Assembly: GCA_964504335.1 (NCBI GenBank)
Contig: CAZDET010000059.1
Coordinates: forward strand, 1 to 31,311
DNA length: 31,311 nt
Source: CAZDET01 sp964504335
GTDB taxonomy: Bacteria > Bacteroidota > Bacteroidia > Chitinophagales > Saprospiraceae
Reading direction: 5' to 3'
The position numbers and the translations under genes are program-made. Within the stretch, counting starts at the first letter, position 1. Each line of letters opens with the position of its first letter. Positions 24,556 to 31,311 of this stretch are shown piece after piece. The notes below the pieces were generated by a model, which had not been told where the DNA came from, made no database searches, and saw nothing but the letters and a program-made list of their open reading frames with translations.

Positions 24556-27500
24556 ATGAGCTTCACTGATTTTTACTTTTTCAGGGTGATAAGGAGGTTG
24601 ACTCCGTTATTAGCCCTGTTTGCGCTGTTAGCGACAGCCCTGCAACCCGCCCTGGGCCAAACCGCCTACGTGGCAAACTTTAACGGGGGCAATGTAGCGG
24701 TCGTCGACCTGGAAACCGGGACGGTGACAGGTACGATTTCGTTTCCACCGGTTGGCAATAACCCGGCTGCACCCATTGGGATATCCGCTTCTCCGGATGG
24801 CTCCCAACTGATTGTGGCTGCCGGAAACCGGGTTTTTGCCATTGATCCGACTAGCTCCAACTTTACCGAACTCACGTCAAATTTCGGTTTTGTGGAGGTC
24901 CGTTCTGCGGTTTATTCTCAGGATGGAAATAACTTTTTTACGATTGATGCGTCCAGTACGATCATTACTCCATTTAACAGCCAGACGTTGTCCGAAAGTG
25001 GAGGGATCGGCTTCAGTAGCAATACGACTAATACCGTCTCCGGGGCACTCGATCCAGCTACAAACAACCTCGCAGTGGTTGGAAACGGAGGTAACAACGT
25101 CGTAGTATTCACCACCAATCCGCTTACAGAATCCGGAGGCCCTATCGCGGTAGGTCAGGGGCCGCAGGATATTGCGTTTCTGCCTGGCTCAAGCGTAGGG
25201 TACGTTTCCAACTTTAATAGTAATAGTGTTTCGGTAATTAATGCCGACACTCGGTCGTTGATAACCACCATCTCCGGAGTAAGCTCTCCGGCCGGCATTG
25301 CGGCTTCACCTGATGGTTCGGTTGTCTATGTGACAAATAATAATGCCAATACGGTCACCGTCATTGATCCGACCTCTAATTCGGTCGTAACCACCATTGA
25401 TGTCGGTACTACTCCCCGGGATGTCGCCTTCAGCGACGACGGCTCCGTGGCTGCTGTGGCTAACTCCGGTGATGGGACCGTTTCGATTATTGACGTAACC
25501 ACCAACTCCGTAACCGGTACCGTACCAGGGGTAGGCGCTAGCCCTAATAGCATCGCCGTCATTGGCGAAGGCGCTTCCCAGAACATGCCGCCGATGGCCG
25601 TCCTGGCTGCCAACCCCACTCAGGGCGAGGCTCCACTTACGGTATCCTTCGATGCCACCGGCTCTACGGATGACAACGGCATCGTGAGCTACGCCTTCGA
25701 TTTCGGCGACGGCTCACCCTCCGAGACCAATTCGACCGGCACGATTTCGCATACCTACAACACGGCCGGTACCTTCACGGCTACGGTCATCGTCACCGAC
25801 GCGGAGGGTCTGAGCGATGATGCAACCATCACTATCACAGTAGAAGAAGCTAACCAGGCACCGATGGCCATTTTGGCCGCCAACCCCACCCAGGGGGAAG
25901 CTCCTTTAATGGTGGCCTTTGATGCTACTAGTTCTACCGATGACAACGGTGTGGTCAGTTACACCTTCAACTTTGGTGACGGCTCGCCCACGGAGACCAA
26001 CAGTACGGGAACCACCATCTACACTTACACCAACCCTGGCACCTTCACCGCCACGGTAACCGTAGAAGACGCCGAAGGGCTCACCGATGAAGCGACCATC
26101 ATCATTACAGTGGAAACTGCCAACCAGGCACCAACGGCTGCATTGGTAGCCAATCCCACTGAAGGAGATGCGCCCCTAACCGTGGCTTTTGATGCCACCG
26201 GCTCTACCGATGACAACGGCGTAGTCAGCTATGCCTTCGATTTTGGCGATGGTTCGCCCGTCGAGACCAATACTACGGGTACCATTACCCATACCTACGA
26301 CAACGCCGGTACTTTCACGGCTACGGTCATTGCAACCGATGCCGAAGGACTGAGCGATGATGCCACCGCAACTATTACCGTTACCCAGCCCAACCAGGCC
26401 CCGATGGCTGCTTTGATTGCCAGCCCCACCGGCGGGGAGGCACCTCTGATGGTCGATTTTGACGCGACTGGCTCTACCGATGATGCCGGCATCGCTACCT
26501 ATTCCTTCGACTTCGGCGATGGCTCACCCATCGTTGAAAACACAACCGGCCTGGCTTCTCACACCTACGACAACGACGGTATGTTCACTGCTACCGTAAC
26601 CGTAACCGATGCGGAAGGCCTGAGTGATGACGCTACCGTAATGATCACCGTAGCTGCGGGCAACGCCGCGCCGATGGCCGCTTTGACCGCCAGCCCGACG
26701 GAAGGCGAAGCACCGCTAATGGTCATGTTCGACGCTACCAGCTCCATGGACGATAACGGTATTGCCAACTTCAGCTTCGACTTCGGCGATGGCTCGCCCG
26801 CTGTGGAGAATACTACTGGTACTGCCACCTACACCTACGAATCAGCCGGCACCTTTACGGCCACTGTAACGGTGACCGATGATCAGGGTCTGAGCGATAC
26901 TGCTACCGAAACAATTACCGTAGAAGCACCCAACATGGCCCCGATGGCTATGCTGACCGCTGATCCCAGCCAGGGAGAACCGCCGTTGGAAGTATCCTTC
27001 GACGCGACCGGCTCTACCGATGACGCCGGAATTGCTACCTACGCATTCGATTTCGGCGATGGCTCTCCGGTAGTTGAAAATACGACCGGTACGGCTACCA
27101 ACACCTATGAGTCGGCTGGTACCTTCACCGCCACCGTGACGGTGACCGATGCCGAAGGCCTGAGCGATATGGCCACCGTCACTATTACCGTTGCCGAAGG
27201 CAACCAGGCTCCGATGGCCGTACTCGAAGCGTCGCCGGAAATGGGCGATGCGCCGCTAATGGTGATGTTCGATGCCACTGGTTCTACCGACGACGATGCT
27301 ATCGTCAACTACATCTTTGACTTCGGCGATGGCTCCATGGTTGTAGAGAATACTTCCGGCATGGCCGGCAAAATGTACATGGACGCCGGCACCTTCACTG
27401 CTAGCGTAGTGGTTGAAGATGCCGAAGGTCTGACCGATACGGCCACCGTCACGATCACTGTTACGGAAGATGTGAATCAGGCACCGATGGCGGACCTTAC

Positions 27501-30500
27501 TGCCACCCCAGAGTCGGGCGATGCTCCTTTGGCCGTCATGTTTGATGCCACCGGCTCTACCGATGATAACGGTATCGAATCCTTTAGCTTCGACTTTGGT
27601 GATGGCTCACCCATTGAGGAAAACACCTCTGGAACGGCCATGAACACCTACGAGTCGGCCGGTACCTTCACTGCCAGCGTTACTGTAACCGACGCCGAGG
27701 GACTGACTGCCACCGCTATGGTAACTATCACTGTTACGGAAGAGGATACCGTTGATATCGGTGCCGAGGTACAAGCCGTAGTAGATACGCAAACCGTTAC
27801 ACTAGTTGATATCGGAGGCGGTGTGGAGTTGAGCTTCGGTGGCTTGGCTGCCGCTGTGCGCCGGGGCGATGACCTATTCACCGCCACAACGGGCTTTGCC
27901 GCTCCGAATATTCCGGTGACTACCATGGACCTCTTCGGAGCATCCGATTATACACAGACCTACATGGCAGCTCTGACTCTGGCATTAGTAGAGGAAGGCT
28001 CCATTAGCCTTGATCAAACCGTTGGTGACTTCACTTCTACCGCCGGTCTGACCAATATTCCCGGCGATCGGACCATCCAACAATTGCTCAGCCACACTAG
28101 TGGCCTGGATGAATTCTCAGAAGATGATGACTACACCAGCACCCTGCTCTTCGATCCCTTCCGCAACTTCACGGCTGAAGACTTGACGGAGCTATTTGTG
28201 GGTGAAGCCTCCGAACCGGGCACGTTCTCCTATTCCAATACCAACTTCCTCGTATTGGGTGTAATTCTGGATGAGGCCAACGGAGCTGAAAGCTTGCAGG
28301 AATCGCTGGATCGCCTCTTCTTCACCCCGCTGGAGTTGGAGACCACCCAGGTATATCCAGGTTCAGATCCTCAGAACTCCGTACTGATTTTCGACGACCT
28401 CTTCGGAACCGGCCTTCCAAGTGCCATTACTCCGGCTACTTCGATCTACACAGGTGCGGGATCTGCGGGTAACATTCTTGGCCTGCCGGTAGAATTCCTC
28501 GACTTCCTGGCCGCAGTACTCGAAGGCGATGTACTGAATGAATCCAGCCTGGACCTGCTGCTGAACTTCATCAGCGCAGACGGACGTCTGAGCGACGAAT
28601 ACGGACTCGGTATCGAAAAGTATACGCTGCAAATCGACGGTCAGCCGCTTGACTTCATCGGACACGTCGGGGATATCAACACCGTAGCGGCTGTTCTTTA
28701 CAACAGCGAGTTCGACGCGGGCGTAAGCGTCGTGACGAACAACAGCCTCAGCATGGAAGAAGATATCCTCAACCTGGCGCAGTCGCTGTTGGATGTCGCA
28801 ATCGACAATACGCCAGACACCATGGCCAATATGGCTCCGATGGCCGTCTTCACCGCCGATCCGACTAGCGGTGTCGCTCCGTTGGAAGTAAGCTTCGATG
28901 CCAGTGCTTCTATGGATCCCGACGGGGAGATTGTCAGCTTCGAGTTCGACTTCGGTAATGACAGCACCTCCACGGACGCCGTAACGACTACCACTTACGA
29001 AAGTGCCGGTATGTTTACTGTAACGCTGGTAGTAACGGACAACGAAGGTGCTACCGATACCGCTACTCAGGTAATTACCGTAACGGAGGAAGCGGCGAAT
29101 ATGGCTCCGGTTGCCGAACTGATGGCCATGCCGACTTCCGGCACCGCTCCGCTAACCGTCAACTTCGACGCTGCCAACTCGAGTGATGCCGACGGCAACA
29201 TTGTCAGCTTCGAATTTGTATTCGGCGACGGCGGCAGCCAGACGGATACCATGGCAATGGCTATGAATACCTACACGACGCCTGGTACTTTCGAGGCCTT
29301 CGTAGTAGTAACCGATAACGAGGGAGCCACCGATACGGCTCGGGTAACTGTAACCGTATTTGATGAAGCTTCGGATACGGCTTCTATCCGTCAGTTCCAG
29401 TTGACTGACCGGGACGGTAATGTACTGATCGAGAACATCATGGACGGCGCGGTGATCAACCTGGGAGAGGTTGGAAACATTCCGCTGAATATCGAGGCAC
29501 TTACCAATCCCGACATGGTCGGAAGCGTTGTCTTCAGCCTGACGGGGCCGGTCGACTTCAATCAGATCGAGAGCTTCCCGCCCTACTTCCTGTTCGGTAA
29601 CCCGGCTCCGACGTCCGATGCTCAGATCAACTACGCCCAGTTGTTGCCGGAAGGTAACTACACCCTGACGGCGACTCCCTTTACCGACCGTAACGGGCAA
29701 GGGGAAGCAGGTAACTCCACCACGATTTCCTTCACTGTCGTATTGGATGCGGTGATCGATCGCTTCACCCTGGTAGATGCCGACCGAAATGTACTGGACG
29801 CCAACCTCGAAAACGGGGACGTGATCAACCTGGCACGTTTGGATGCGTCTGGTTTCAACATCCAGGCAATTACCAGCCCAATGAACATCGGTAGTGTCAC
29901 CTTCGATTTGGACGGCCCCGGCTTCACCAGTGCCAACCGCACGGAGAACTTCGCCCCTTACGAAGTGTACGGCAACGGATCAAGGGCGCTTGAAGTAGGT
30001 ACTTATACACTAACAGCCCAGCCTTTCGAAGATCGAGGCGCGCAGGGAACTGCTGGTCCAGCAGAGGTAATCACCTTCGAAGTGGTCAATTGTGAGGCGG
30101 TAGCCTCTACGTTGGTAGCCGACGAAGACGACGATAACTGCTTGTCAGACGGTTCTGCTAACCTCAGCGCTACGGTGGATGTAGCGGGTAACGTACCTGC
30201 CGGATTTGATCAGGTGTACGTATTGACTTCGGGTGAAAACCTGGTGGTTGAAGATGTCAGTTCTGTACCGGCCTTCACGGTTTCCGACACCGGACGATTC
30301 ACCATTCACTGCTTCGTATTCGATCCGACGTTCTTGTCATTACAGTCGATCGATCTCGGAACCACCACCGGAGCGGAAGTAGTAGCACTGTTGGTACAGG
30401 GCAACGGCTCGGTGTGCGGTGATTTGGATGTAGTGGGAGCGCCCTTCGATGTAGAAGCGTGTGATCCTGCGTTGTTCTCCACCCTACAGCTCGATGCGTT

Positions 30501-30777
30501 GAATGCTAAGCAGAGCGCGGAAGTGTTCGAATTGGGTGTATACCCGAACCCGGCCAACAGCCAGGTTATGCTGCAGCTCAACGGTACGATCGAAGGCGTA
30601 AGCCAGGTGGAGATTCTGGATATTTCCGGAAAAGTGATGCGTAGCATTCAGGTAGCTAAGGTAGGTACGGCCTTCAACATCCCCGTTGACGTTTCCGGCT
30701 TGCCCAGCGGCATGTATCAGATACGCGCGAAACTGAACGATCGCATCGCCATTGCGCGGTTGGTGATCGCAGAATAA
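24556..30777 (+). CDS. Giant T9SS surface protein: propeller, PKD repeats, hydrolase-fold fusion
   Basis: About 2,073 residues. Order: signal peptide (1-~35, ending ALGQ); YVTN beta-propeller (~36-340); eight PKD domains (~343-1063); class C beta-lactamase-like domain (~1065-1420); two PKD domains (~1425-1604); two copies of an unrecognised ~120-residue domain (~1605-1845); a Cys-containing beta domain (~1846-1970); T9SS sorting domain (~1993-2073, VYPNPANSQ ... LPSGMYQIRAKL). The hydrolase-fold part has S-D-Y-T-Q-T (D1131, Q1134) where SxxK is expected, but keeps Y1226-S-N1228 and H1370-V-G1372. It should be a long, surface-anchored, possibly adhesive or ligand-binding protein. Its propeller and hydrolase-fold parts are paralogues of the two genes upstream. 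The ATG at 24556 is preferred over an in-frame TTG at 24526 because it gives a shorter signal peptide. Confidence 0.9.
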   Translation: MSFTDFYFFRVIRRLTPLLALFALLATALQPALGQTAYVANFNGGNVAVVDLETGTVTGTISFPPVGNNPAAPIGISASPDGSQLIVAAGNRVFAIDPTSSNFTELTSNFGFVEVRSAVYSQDGNNFFTIDASSTIITPFNSQTLSESGGIGFSSNTTNTVSGALDPATNNLAVVGNGGNNVVVFTTNPLTESGGPIAVGQGPQDIAFLPGSSVGYVSNFNSNSVSVINADTRSLITTISGVSSPAGIAASPDGSVVYVTNNNANTVTVIDPTSNSVVTTIDVGTTPRDVAFSDDGSVAAVANSGDGTVSIIDVTTNSVTGTVPGVGASPNSIAVIGEGASQNMPPMAVLAANPTQGEAPLTVSFDATGSTDDNGIVSYAFDFGDGSPSETNSTGTISHTYNTAGTFTATVIVTDAEGLSDDATITITVEEANQAPMAILAANPTQGEAPLMVAFDATSSTDDNGVVSYTFNFGDGSPTETNSTGTTIYTYTNPGTFTATVTVEDAEGLTDEATIIITVETANQAPTAALVANPTEGDAPLTVAFDATGSTDDNGVVSYAFDFGDGSPVETNTTGTITHTYDNAGTFTATVIATDAEGLSDDATATITVTQPNQAPMAALIASPTGGEAPLMVDFDATGSTDDAGIATYSFDFGDGSPIVENTTGLASHTYDNDGMFTATVTVTDAEGLSDDATVMITVAAGNAAPMAALTASPTEGEAPLMVMFDATSSMDDNGIANFSFDFGDGSPAVENTTGTATYTYESAGTFTATVTVTDDQGLSDTATETITVEAPNMAPMAMLTADPSQGEPPLEVSFDATGSTDDAGIATYAFDFGDGSPVVENTTGTATNTYESAGTFTATVTVTDAEGLSDMATVTITVAEGNQAPMAVLEASPEMGDAPLMVMFDATGSTDDDAIVNYIFDFGDGSMVVENTSGMAGKMYMDAGTFTASVVVEDAEGLTDTATVTITVTEDVNQAPMADLTATPESGDAPLAVMFDATGSTDDNGIESFSFDFGDGSPIEENTSGTAMNTYESAGTFTASVTVTDAEGLTATAMVTITVTEEDTVDIGAEVQAVVDTQTVTLVDIGGGVELSFGGLAAAVRRGDDLFTATTGFAAPNIPVTTMDLFGASDYTQTYMAALTLALVEEGSISLDQTVGDFTSTAGLTNIPGDRTIQQLLSHTSGLDEFSEDDDYTSTLLFDPFRNFTAEDLTELFVGEASEPGTFSYSNTNFLVLGVILDEANGAESLQESLDRLFFTPLELETTQVYPGSDPQNSVLIFDDLFGTGLPSAITPATSIYTGAGSAGNILGLPVEFLDFLAAVLEGDVLNESSLDLLLNFISADGRLSDEYGLGIEKYTLQIDGQPLDFIGHVGDINTVAAVLYNSEFDAGVSVVTNNSLSMEEDILNLAQSLLDVAIDNTPDTMANMAPMAVFTADPTSGVAPLEVSFDASASMDPDGEIVSFEFDFGNDSTSTDAVTTTTYESAGMFTVTLVVTDNEGATDTATQVITVTEEAANMAPVAELMAMPTSGTAPLTVNFDAANSSDADGNIVSFEFVFGDGGSQTDTMAMAMNTYTTPGTFEAFVVVTDNEGATDTARVTVTVFDEASDTASIRQFQLTDRDGNVLIENIMDGAVINLGEVGNIPLNIEALTNPDMVGSVVFSLTGPVDFNQIESFPPYFLFGNPAPTSDAQINYAQLLPEGNYTLTATPFTDRNGQGEAGNSTTISFTVVLDAVIDRFTLVDADRNVLDANLENGDVINLARLDASGFNIQAITSPMNIGSVTFDLDGPGFTSANRTENFAPYEVYGNGSRALEVGTYTLTAQPFEDRGAQGTAGPAEVITFEVVNCEAVASTLVADEDDDNCLSDGSANLSATVDVAGNVPAGFDQVYVLTSGENLVVEDVSSVPAFTVSDTGRFTIHCFVFDPTFLSLQSIDLGTTTGAEVVALLVQGNGSVCGDLDVVGAPFDVEACDPALFSTLQLDALNAKQSAEVFELGVYPNPANSQVMLQLNGTIEGVSQVEILDISGKVMRSIQVAKVGTAFNIPVDVSGLPSGMYQIRAKLNDRIAIARLVIAE
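25582..27744 (+). repeat. Eight tandem PKD-encoding units of about 270 bp
   Basis: Units start at 25582, 25852, 26122, 26392, 26662, 26932, 27202 and 27475. Spacing is exactly 270 bp for the first seven units, then 273 bp. Each begins N-x-[AP]-P-[MT]-A, contains FDFGDGSP or a close variant, and ends AEGLSD-type plus a TITV strand. Units 4-6 share VENTTG, units 1-3 share ETN[ST]TG, and units 7-8 have ENTSG, so the array grew by stepwise duplication. PKD domains are rigid beta-sandwich spacers of surface proteins. Near-identical DNA stretches make this a hotspot for unit gain or loss. Confidence 0.92.
28828..29367 (+). repeat. Second PKD pair, divergent from the first array
   Basis: Two 270-bp units start at 28828 and 29098. 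They carry DPDGEIVSFEFDFG / DADGNIVSFEFVFG and DNEGATDTA instead of the DDNGI and DAEGLSD forms of the first array. They are therefore a separate lineage, located after the hydrolase-fold domain. Confidence 0.88.
29368..30090 (+). repeat. Tandem pair of an unrecognised extracellular domain
   Basis: Two copies of about 115-125 residues share this order: IxxFxLxDxDxNVLxxN, [DG]xVINLxxL, NIxAxTxPxxxGSVxFxLxGP, a FxPYxxxGN segment, a GxYTLTAxPFxDRxxQGxAG segment and a final FxVV strand. Copy one spans about 29368-29748 and copy two about 29749-30090. I do not recognise a named family with confidence. The position just before a Cys-containing domain and the T9SS anchor suggests a membrane-proximal stalk or binding module. 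Confidence 0.7.
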
Positions 30778-30805
30778 GAATTATACAGCGTGAAATTTAA
30801 TTGGA

Positions 30806-30836
30806 GGAACTCACCTACGGGTGGGTTCCTTTTTTT
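30806..30836 (+). terminator. Intrinsic terminator after the giant gene
   Basis: GGAACTCACC (30806-30815) pairs with GGTGGGTTCC (30820-30829) with one G-U pair, closed by a TACG (UNCG-type) tetraloop and followed by seven T residues. It lies 28 bp after the stop codon and is a strong rho-independent terminator. Confidence 0.92.
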
Positions 30837-30837
30837 G

Positions 30838-31311
30838 TGTTTTGGTTATTGAGGAAGTGTGAAATAAAACAGGACAGATACGTAGGAAAATTTTAAAACA
30901 ACCTGCTACTTTTGAGATAAAACTTATTAAAAAAGAAGCTAATGGCTGAGCAAATAAATTAGGTTATTTATATATTTATTCACGGAAAAGTGCTGGATGG
31001 TCGGTTGAAATAGATTAGCAAGGAGTACTATAGTTTTAGGAATACCGGCCTAGGAAGAATGATAAAAGTTTATGCCGGTTAGGGTGTTTATAAATTAATG
31101 ATTTATAACGGATAGAGCATTTCTTTGCATGTTTAAAAAACATGTATGTTTTTAATGATGGGATAATGTAATGGTAACCCTAAATTAACCTGATCACCTC
31201 GTGATTGGGTAGTATTATGGTTAATTTTGAAATGTAGCTTTTCCCCCAGTTGCATCCCTTATTGCTGTATAATCGACACTCGTGAAATATGAATTTTACG
31301 AGGTGTATACT
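30838..31311. other. AT-rich non-coding tail of the window
   Basis: No gene was seen over about 470 bp. The stretch is AT-rich and holds several inverted repeats: TTATAAAT/ATTTATAA (31088-31095 and 31101-31108), CATGTTT/AAACATG (31128-31134 and 31138-31144), and CACCTCGT (31195-31202) against ACGAGGTG (31298-31305). It probably is the long upstream region of a gene beyond the window end, but nothing proves that. Confidence 0.5.
30907..30914 (+). promoter_or_regulatory. Bacteroidota -7-like box in the tail region
   Basis: TACTTTTG matches TAnnTTTG. It lies about 70 bp after the terminator of the giant gene. No start codon with a convincing reading frame follows inside the window, so if it is real it serves a distant gene or a non-coding transcript. 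Confidence 0.3.

Noticed and set aside
25582..27744. Possible CRISPR-like regular repeat array
   Set aside because: The regular 270-bp spacing comes from in-frame PKD protein domains; there are no short direct repeats with unique spacers and no cas genes.

Overview
The window reads as a chromosomal segment of a Bacteroidota bacterium, probably of the Saprospiria/Lewinella type. Four things point there. Three proteins end in a type IX secretion (T9SS) C-terminal sorting domain (YPNP...G.Y). Several upstream regions carry the Bacteroidota -7 promoter box TAnnTTTG. Shine-Dalgarno sites are mostly absent. An exonuclease plus ATP-dependent DNA ligase pair typical of the phylum is present. The genus is inference. 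No rRNA, tRNA, CRISPR array, insertion sequence or phage gene was seen.

Layout. (1) 295-1221, minus strand: a Brp/Blh-type beta-carotene 15,15'-dioxygenase, divergent from an exporter-type ABC transporter (1305-3128). (2) 3194-4944: a T9SS cargo protein and a small outer-membrane barrel-like protein, closed by a good intrinsic terminator. (3) 5125-12440: mostly housekeeping genes: thioredoxin, a sodium:solute symporter, FabH, a 100-N assembly gap, a 23S-type pseudouridine synthase, PRPP synthetase, ribosomal protein L25/Ctc, an omega-amidase-like nitrilase and an NlpC/P60 lipoprotein. (4) 12576-15427: a soluble GAF/PAS histidine kinase overlapping a small NTF2/SnoaL-like gene by 4 bp. (5) 15473-18183: the ligase-associated DNA exonuclease and ATP-dependent DNA ligase. 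(6) 18577-30777: an accessory cell-surface locus on one strand: TonB-dependent receptor, serine-hydrolase-fold T9SS protein, YVTN beta-propeller protein, and a T9SS protein of about 2,073 residues. (7) 30778-31311: terminator and AT-rich non-coding DNA.

The most interesting part is region 6. The giant protein is a fusion of full-length paralogues of its two upstream neighbours. Its N-terminus matches the YVTN beta-propeller protein. After eight PKD domains comes a copy of the serine-hydrolase-fold protein, then two more PKD domains, a tandem pair of unrecognised domains, a Cys-flanked domain and the T9SS anchor. In both hydrolase-fold copies the catalytic SxxK motif of the class C beta-lactamase/DD-peptidase family is replaced at the same place by D-x-x-Q (context S-D-[IY]-[ST]-Q-T), while the YxN and HxG motifs remain. 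Both therefore look like pseudoenzymes, possibly ligand-binding modules, made as a stand-alone protein and as part of a long surface protein.

A second pattern has no standard feature name. At least five intergenic spacers (near 4950-5036, 8173-8322, 10305-10336, 15431-15470, 16501-16532) contain short degenerate arrays with a period of exactly 8 bp. Each locus uses a different word with a fixed core and variable remaining bases. One of them flanks the assembly gap, and two run up to the next start codon.
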